DNA from: Carnegiea gigantea
Taxonomy: Eukaryota > Streptophyta > Magnoliopsida > Caryophyllales > Cactaceae
Length of the DNA stretch: 64,000 nucleotides
Direction of reading: 5' to 3'
Assembly: GCA_029747015.1 (NCBI GenBank)
Contig: JAKOGI010000182.1
Location: forward strand, 321,001-385,000
Shown here one piece after another: positions 14,401 through 23,400 of this stretch. The translations under genes were made by a program, and so were the position numbers. Within the stretch, counting starts at the first letter, position 1. Each line of letters opens with the position of its first letter. Below the pieces are notes generated by a model. The model had not been told where the DNA came from and made no database searches. It saw nothing but the letters and a program-made list of their open reading frames with translations.

Positions 14401-17400
14401 CAAACTATAGGCAATACAATCATCAAGGAAAGTCCTTGGCAACTCAATCTCCACAAACATCAATCAAAAAGGGTAAATAATATAAAACGTATCTGAGAAT
14501 TCTGAGCAGAATTTACCAACTTCAAGAGCTCAAAACGACAATGGCACCGTTGCATTTGAAGAGGAGAGTGTCAGGAACAACATATTAAAATTTGAGACCG
14601 ATCGAAGGTCGTTTGGTCATCGATCGGAGCCAAAACGTGAACTGCTGTACTGCTGTATTTCTTTCTCTCCCTCTGTTTTGCCTCTCTATATTCTACCCTA
14701 ATTTTCTGCTATTGCCGCCAGATAAATAACACCTATATATGCTCATTCTTGTAGCTTCCAAGAGAAGCTAAACCATAAGAGACAATTTGGACCTTTTTAG
14801 ACAAAATAATAGGGCCCACAAATGACTCATACATCCACATAATAATGTGGGTGAACAAAAACATTAGATCCAAAAATTTTATTGAGCCTCTTCCTCCATG
14901 TAGGAGGGAACGCCCAACAAATCTCTCCCTCACTCCTACATGGGGGGTTCCATCAAACCCGCTTTCAAATGACAAGCAATAATCTTGCTCTTGGGTAGAG
15001 TCTTAGTCAACATATCCGATCCATTTTGATCAGTGTACACCTTCTCCATTTGCAACAATTTCTCTTCCATCACTTCTCGAATCCAATGATACTTTCTTCG
15101 TATGTGTTTGTTCAGGAATGATAGGCAGCATTCTTGGCAAGGTGGATGACACTTTGACTACCACAATGAAGTGCATACTTTTCTTGGTTCAAACCAAGCT
15201 CTTCGAGGAAATTCTTCATCCACAACAACTCCTTGCCATCTTCAATGGCTGCAATGTACTCAGCCTCAGTAGTTGACAATGCAACGCACTTTTGTACTCT
15301 TGATTACCAAGACACATCAGCCCCTGCAAAAGTCATCAAATAACCAGAGGTAGACTTACTAGAATCAACATCACCTGATATATCTGAATCTGTGTACCCA
15401 TCTAACACAAGTTGTCCAGGTCCAAAGCACAAACAAACTCTAGAAGTACCCCTAAGATACCATAGAATCCACTTTACTGCTGCCCAATGCTCCCTACCAG
15501 GGTTAGACATGAACCTGCTAACGACTCCAACTGCATGTGTAATGTCTGGCCTTGTACAGACTATGGCATATATCAAACTTCCTACGGCTGAAGCATAGGG
15601 AACCTTCATCTCATTTTTATCTTCCTTACTTGTAGGACACTGACTAGAACTCAATTTCATGTGGCCTGCAAGCGGAAAACTCACAGGTTTAGCCTTGTCT
15701 TTGTTAAACTTCTGAAGCATCTTCTCAATGTACCTCTCTTGTAATAGCCAAAGTTTCTTATTCTTTCTGTCACGTGAGATGCGCATGCCTAAAATTTATT
15801 TTGCAAGGTCAAGATCCTTCATAGCAAAGGATTTACTCAAGGCATTCTTCAGATTAGCAATTCTCTTGGTGTTAGAACCAACAATCAATCTATCATCAAT
15901 ACATAGAAGGAGAATCAAAAAGTCACCCTCAGGATAGTTCTTCACAAACACACAAAGATCAGCATATGTTTTGTGGAATTTATGCTCAGTCATAAAAGAC
16001 TCAAATTTCTTGTACCACTGATGGGATGCTTGTTTCAAACCTTAAAAGCTCTTTTTCAGCTTGCACACAAGTTTCTCCTTGCCTTTAATCTGTAAGCCTT
16101 CTGGTTGATCCATGTAAATATCCTCCTCTAAGTCACCATGGAGAAATGCCGTCGTTACATCAAGTTGCTCAATCTCCAAATCCATACTCGCAGCTAACCC
16201 GAGCGTAACTCTGATTGAAGACATCTTCACAACTGGAGAGAATATCTCATCATAGTCAATACCCTTCTTCTAACCGAAATCCTTCACCACCAATCTTGCC
16301 TTGTAGCGTGGTGGTGAGCCATCTTCTCCAGATTTCAGTCTAAACACCCACTTATTTTTGAGTGCTCTCTTGCCTTTAGGTAGCTCCACTAGGTCATAGG
16401 TGTGGTTCTCATATAAGGATCCCATCTTATCTTACACGGCATTGTACCATTCCTTGCTATGAACATGTGATATAGCTTCCTCATAAGTGTCTGGTTCTCC
16501 CCCATATGTCAATAACACAAACTCATTAGGAGGATATCTCGAGGAAGATTGTCTCTATCTAGTGGATCTCCTCAACTGTAGTTCTGTAGGAATAGCATGC
16601 TGTTGTGCTGTATCACCATCACCATCTCCATCACCATCTTCAGAATCATCATTATCATCATCATGGTCATTATTAGTATCATCATGATGGACATCAACAC
16701 CCTGCACATCTCCCCCTTGAGCTGGAGGAGGTGAATTTGGAAAAACTAGAATTGGGTGCAGTCTAGGGACAGAAAAAGACTCAATTTGACCTGACTTGTC
16801 AAAGTATGTAATTGTTTGATCTTGCAATAACACAACATCTCTACTTCTGATCACCTTCCTGTCAATAGGATCCCACAATTTGTGCCCAAATTCATCCTCA
16901 GAATACCCCAAGAAAATACACTGTTTTGTCTTCTTATCAAGCTTGGACCTCTCATCTCTGGGAATGTGAACAAATGCTCCGCATCCAAAAATCCTCAGGT
17001 GCTTGTAAGACACATCTTTCCCAGTCCAAACTCTCTGTGGGACATCACCACCAAGTGGGACTGAGGGAGAAAGGTTGATCAAGTACACTGCTGTGAACAT
17101 TGCCTCTGTCCAAAAGGACCTTGGTAGCTTTGCATGAGAGAGCATATATCTGACTCTTTCTTCTATTGTCCTATTCATTCTCTCTGCAACCCCATTCAAC
17201 TGAAGTGTTTTTAGGACTGTTTTCTCAAGCTTGATGCCCTGGGCCTTGCAGTAATTTTCAAATGGCCCCCTGTACTCACCACCATTGTTTGATCTCCCAC
17301 ACTTGAGCTTCTTGCCAGTTTTACATTCAACTCTGACTTGAAATTCCTGAAATTTCTAGAGTACTTGGTCTCTACTTTTCAACATAAAAACCCACACTTT

Positions 17401-20400
17401 TCGAGAGTAATCATCAATAAAGGTCACAAAATATTGTGCACCACTGTGTGATCTAACATCCATGGAACAAACATCAATATGAACAAGATCAAGCACATTC
17501 TTTCTCCTAGAAGATGGACATGTGTGAAATGCAACACGATGTTGTTTTCCAGCTAAACAATCAACACATGATTTCATGTTCATAGCTGTAACATCGGGGA
17601 GGAGGTTCTTCTTAGTAAGTATTTGCATACCTTTTGTACTCATGTGACCAAGCTTCTGGTGCCATAAATTAATGGATAAATCATCAACTATGTTGGCCTC
17701 TCCTGTGCACACTCTAGCTTGCATCACATACAAAGAAGTCTGCTTTTTAGCTCGGGCCACAATCAAGCTCCCTTTGATGAGCTTCCATTTTCCACCACCA
17801 GATTGACTAGTGAAGCCTTCATCATCAAGCACACCAGTAGAAATCAAATTTAATATGATGTTAGAAACATGTCTAACATCTCTTAACACGAACTTGCAAC
17901 CTATGGAAGTCTCCAGCGTGACTGAACCCATACCAATAATCTTGGATGAACCATCATTTCCCATCATCACATGACCAAAATCGCCACTAGTGTAGGATGA
18001 GAAGTACTCTCGGTGTGAGGTAACATGATATGAGGTACCCGAATCAATCACCCAAGTGCAGTCATCGCTAGCAAGGTTCAAAGAGCCTTGGTCACCAATA
18101 AAGAATACATCATCACTGGCAGCAAGTGCAGTAGTACCTGTTTCCTCTGTTTGGTGTCCGGAATTATCATTGTTCTCTTGCCTTTCCTGAGATTTATCCC
18201 GTTTCTTTTTCCTGCAAGACTTCAGAATATGACCCGGCTTGTTATAGTAATGGCAAATGATTCTGCCCCTGGATTTTGATTTCGATCTCCCCCTGGACTT
18301 GTCTCTATTTTGTGAAGAATTCCTATTTCTGTTTCTGCCTCTACTGGAATCCTGAACCACATTCGCTTCTGCCTGACTGGCGAAACCCATTTCCTTCCTT
18401 CTTATTTCTTCATTCAGTAGAGCGGATGTGACCCCTTCCATGGTCAACTTACCTTCAGGTGCTGAATTACTAAGAGAGATGACAAGAGTATCCCAACTTT
18501 CAGGTAGTGAGCTGAGTAGTAACAAAGCCTGCAACTCATCATCAAGAGTCATTTTTGTTGTAGATAATTGATTAATCAACCCTTGAAAATCATTTAAATG
18601 AACTACCACACTCCTACCATCTTTATACTCTAACTTCACAGGCTTCCTCATCAAAGAGGCTTTACTCATGGCATTTTTCTACTAATACATATCAGCTAGC
18701 TTTTTTCACAAAGCATAAGCATTTGTCTCATTAGCAATATGTTGCAGGACACTCAAATCCACAAATTGTCTAATAGTAGCAACGACCTTACGGTTCAATA
18801 TTTTCCATTCCTTTTGGGTGACACCTGCTAGGACATTCTCATTTAAAATGGGTTCATACAAATCTTTTACATAAAGTATGTCTTCCATACGGGTCTTCCA
18901 AGTACTATAATTGGTGACATTTAAATTAACCATATCACTCATACCCAATTTATCATCCATTTTAACAACACAGAAAATTACCACAACAAGCTAACCCGGC
19001 TCTGATGCCACTTTGTTGGGGAAACTCAATGATGAACCCAAATTCAAGCAGAAGCAAATTAACCAATTTTCCTCTTGTGTTGTAAAATGGCAATCAACTA
19101 ACACCAAAAGTATTGAACCAACCAAGAATCAAAAATAACAAATGATAAGAAGACTCAAGAATTTACGTGGAAAACCCCGATGTGGGGAAAAACCACGGGA
19201 CCGTTAACAAACGGTACCAAAACTTCCACTAATCAACAAAGAACTAAGTGCGTATAGCCAAAGTTCATCTCTAGATCAAATTAGAGGCAATACAATCATC
19301 AAGGAAAGTCCTTGGCAACTCAATCTCTACAAACATCACTCAAAAAGGGTAAATAATATAAAACGTATTTGAGAATTTTGGGCAGAATTTACCAACTTTG
19401 AGAGCTCAAAACGACAATCGCACCGTTGGATTTGAAGAGGAGAGCGTCAGGAACAACATACTAAAATTTGAGACCGATCGGAGGTCGTTTGGTGGTCGAT
19501 CGGAGCCAAAACGTGAACTGCTATACTGCTGTATTTCTTCCTCTCCTTTGTTTTGCCTCTCTATATTCTACCCTAATTTTCTACTACTGCCGCCAGACAA
19601 TAACACCTATATATGCTCATTCTTGAAGCTTCCAAGAGAAGCTTAACCATAAGAGACAATTTGGGCCTTTTTAGACAAAATAATAGGACCCACAAATGGC
19701 TCATACATCCACATAATAATGTGGGTGAACAAAAACATTAGACCCAAAAATTTTATTAAGCCTCTTCCTCCGTGTAGGAGGGAACGCCCAACATTTGAGA
19801 ACAGTTTGTGGTTGTTAGAGAATAGTTTGTGGAATCATAAAAATGCTTGAATATTATGTCAACACAGATACTAGCAGAGTGTTCATGAGCTGAGCTTTGG
19901 CTGCATAAGAAATGTGTCTTGTAGATATGATTTGCAGCCTGGCTTTTATATTGTCAACAATCTTTTGACAATCAGACACTGACCATTTTGTGGGTAATAA
20001 TGGCATCCCAAGATACTTGATTGGGAAGCTGCCTAGGCAGAAGCCAATCCTTTCCAAAATGCCTTCCTTCACAACCTGTGGACCCCATTAATACGAGGAT
20101 GAGATTTAGCTTTGTTGGCCACCAAACCAGCAACCTTGGAGAAGTGCTCAAATTAAACCCATCCATCATGAGGCTGACAAATCTCATGGGTCACCTCTGC
20201 AAAATATAATAAGATCATCAGCAAAGCAGAGGCTGAGTGGTTGCAATTTCCTTCATAGGGGATGATATTTGAACAAGGGTTTTTTGGCTTTGTAAGAGTG
20301 AAGATCTCTTCAACTACTCCATTAAACACACAGATATCAATGGAGAAAGGGGGTCACCTTGTCTGACACCCCTAGCTGCTTTGAAAGATCTAAAGACTTT

Positions 20401-23400
20401 CCCATGTAAGATGAGTGAAAAATTCGCAATTGTGACACACTTCATGATCCAACCAGAGAACTTGCATTTTTTTGGGGGGCCGGGGGGGGGGGTTATAAGC
20501 CTCAAGCAATTGATGTAAGCATTCTAAGAAACTAAGTCATATGCTTTTTGAAGGTAACTATCAATGTTTTTATTGGTTAAAAATTCATTTCAAAAATATA
20601 AATACATTTAATATTTATTGTTGCATATTCTTCAAATTTGACTCTAAACATGGGACAGATGAGTAAATTTTCAGAAGGTAGTGGGTAGATGAGACTATAA
20701 GGGTCTGACACCATAAATTTAGAGTAGGTCTCACTGAAAAGTCATATGTGAGGTTCAAAAATATGTATGTGACTTTACCTTTAATATGCAAATGCAAAAT
20801 GATAAGTGTCTTGCCATAAGACACTTTTTATGTGTCTTGCTTTTGCTTAAAAATCATATCATTAGTGGAAGCACACTACAAATTATAAAATGTATACAAT
20901 CATCTTTTTATTCATAATCTACTACCTTTCTAAAATACATATATCAAATGCCCTCGCAGATAGGAGTGATCCGGTTATGGTCTTATTTAATATTTTATCG
21001 ATGTAGCTGACAAGTATTTAAGCTTAGCAAATTCATAACTAAGCATAATCATTAAAAATTGGTGAATTTAAATGATAAAATATGTTAATTTTAGATTAGA
21101 CAAGACATTTAAAAGTGTCTTACAGCAAGACATATATCATCACTCTATGCAAATAGATTTATTTTTCGACCTTGCATGAAGAAACCGACATAGAGTGGTC
21201 GTGGTTATAAATAGCTACATGTTATTTATAAGAGAATAATAATCTGTTAAAAACTGTTCAAGTCTTCAAAACATTTTGGGAACACATTTAGATGTTGTAT
21301 TTCTTAATCACTTAATCTCTTTTGTTATTTATCTAAAGTGGTTATTTACCGGAGATATGCAAACTATGATACTTAGATATTCTATTTTGTCCCGCTCTCG
21401 GACATGACATTCAATGGATAGGATATGAGACATACGCCATACATACATTCTAACTCTAAAGTAGTGGGAAATAGTTAAAAAAAAAAAATCATCATATTCC
21501 TTCTTCCTTCGTTATTTTTGGTCTTTTAAGTATCATTTATAATTTGACATGGTTTTTGAATTCAAGTCATTAGTAGTAAGATATTTTAAAACGATAATTT
21601 GAAATTGCAACTTCCATAAGTGGAATGATAGATTCCCACTATATGTGTCCATATATTATATATGTGTCCAAAATTTAGAAGTTTGGCGAGTCAGACACAC
21701 AGGTCCATATCCAAGTACATATAACATAGCAAGCAAATAGGCAGACCACAGGCTAGATTTTGGTTCCTGGTATCTTCATATTTTCTTAAAAAGTAGCCCT
21801 ATTCTAGAGGAATGTGGGTTGTCAGAAATTGGAGTATGAGGAGAAGCTTGTCCTTATGAAGCAGAATATTAGGAAAAGCTGAATATTGACACCATAATAA
21901 GGCCTTCACTCTTACCCACCACTTCATGTATCTAAACTCAAGTATCTACTAGTTCTCAGTATCTTTGATCTTACCAAGTAATTAAAACTAGCAGCATGGT
22001 TCCTGTTAGCAAATTCTAGTTGTGTTTAGTTTGTTTCTTGGGTCTTAATCCCTACTTAACCCACCCCTCAAAAAAAAAAAAAAAGAAAAGAAAAATTGTG
22101 AAAGCATTTTTTTGAACTCCTATGAGCGGAGTAAGATTTTATTTGAGAACTATATAGGCTACGTTGTTTCTAACTAGAATGGTTCTTGTCGTTGGGGGAA
22201 CAGTTGTAACCACTGAAGAGTGTAAAATAGGTAAGATGGTCAAAATCAACAATTACAATTAATTGCGCTCTGATGACATTTAGAATCCTTTTCAATTGAT
22301 GTAAGAATGTGTTATTATTTCTTTTAAATTTAGTGGGAGTTTGGAATTCCTTACTAACAAATGGAAATTTCTTCAGCATGGCAAAAACTCTGGAGAGGTA
22401 CCAAAGGTGCAGCTATGGATCACTTGAAACAAGCCAACCTTCAAATGAGAATGAGGTACAAATGAATACATCTTTTGCTTTTTAACCATAATAAAGCCAT
22501 CATCTTTACATCAAAAATAAATAAATAAATAAATAAAATCATCTAATAAAGTTGTTAAAGCTTTCTTTTCGATTTTTTTTTAACTTTAATGGAATCGAGC
22601 TGTTGAAACTTCTACGTTGACTTTTCGGTGTGATTTACTACTTAAGTTTGCTTTTTTTTTTTTCCCCAAGTCATAAGTGCTGTATAATTAAACTAATTTT
22701 GGTCTACCTATCAAATCTCCAAAGAAAAGAAAATAAGGTGGACTTTAAAAATGAAGAGCTCCCCAAGAAAATTTTCAAAATACTAAATTTAACTTAGACA
22801 TAGCCAAAAGAATTACATTAGAAAAAAAATTAAAATTAAAATAAACTAAAAAGTGAAATTTATTAAAAATAGAAGAAAACAAGGGTATTAAGACAAAAAT
22901 TGATATAATTATAGGAATTCTAAGAAAGAAGTCAAATTCATGTAGTAAATAGTGTACATTTTGGTAAATCTTAGCTTCACATAAATGACACGATGATGTT
23001 TTCACGGTTAATTTATTTTTCAGAGACTTTGAATGTCATTTAAGGAAGTTAAAATCAAATGCAATATTTTGCACACGTAGGAACAGAAGAATTTTAGAGG
23101 TCTAGAGGGGAAGTTAGGTCTAAGGATTCAAAGTGGAATTTTGGCCGTGATTGTAAATTTTGGCCAACCTCGCTTTAATATAGCAATCATATTCTATATT
23201 ACAGTTAGTGTCGGGATGAAAACCGGTTTATCTACTTCAAAATCTTTTTGATGCTACCGTTTCATCACGAAACGACCACATTTTGAGTCCATTCCATATC
23301 TATAAAACTTGGTGCATATTGTCTTTCGAAAGGCTGTCTATTGAGGAAGGCTATCATGAGTGCAGAAGGTAGAAGCTTGATTTAAACATTAGGGTTACGT

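Larger units (their letters stand above)
14138..19793 (-). mobile_element. Ty1/copia LTR retrotransposon (element 2), antisense to the MADS-box gene
   Basis: 5,656 bp bounded by a perfect 5-bp target duplication TTTGA (14133-14137 and 19794-19798). The LTRs are 782 and 780 bp, begin TGTTGGGGAAACTC and end GCCCAACA on the + strand. On the - strand the element runs from the LTR at 19014-19793, through the primer site at 18999-19010, gag, protease, integrase, RT and RNase H, to a purine-rich tract next to 14919. The LTRs differ at scattered positions, a few percent by eye. Its insertion is younger than element 1, since the TSD is perfect and the frames are longer. Confidence 0.95.
2483..22376 (+). 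other. Giant intron 1 of the MADS-box gene (19,894 bp)
   Basis: It is bounded by GTATAT and TTCAG and holds two Ty1/copia elements (together 10.7 kb), RTE-like and L1-like LINE debris and a MITE-like inverted repeat. Removing those insertions would leave roughly 8 kb of AT-rich sequence. Long first introns can carry cis-regulatory information in MIKC genes, but no particular element is recognised here. Confidence 0.9.

Noticed and set aside
16487..16687. Serine/proline-rich + strand open stretch
   Set aside because: It is antisense to the Asp-rich linker of copia element 2 integrase.
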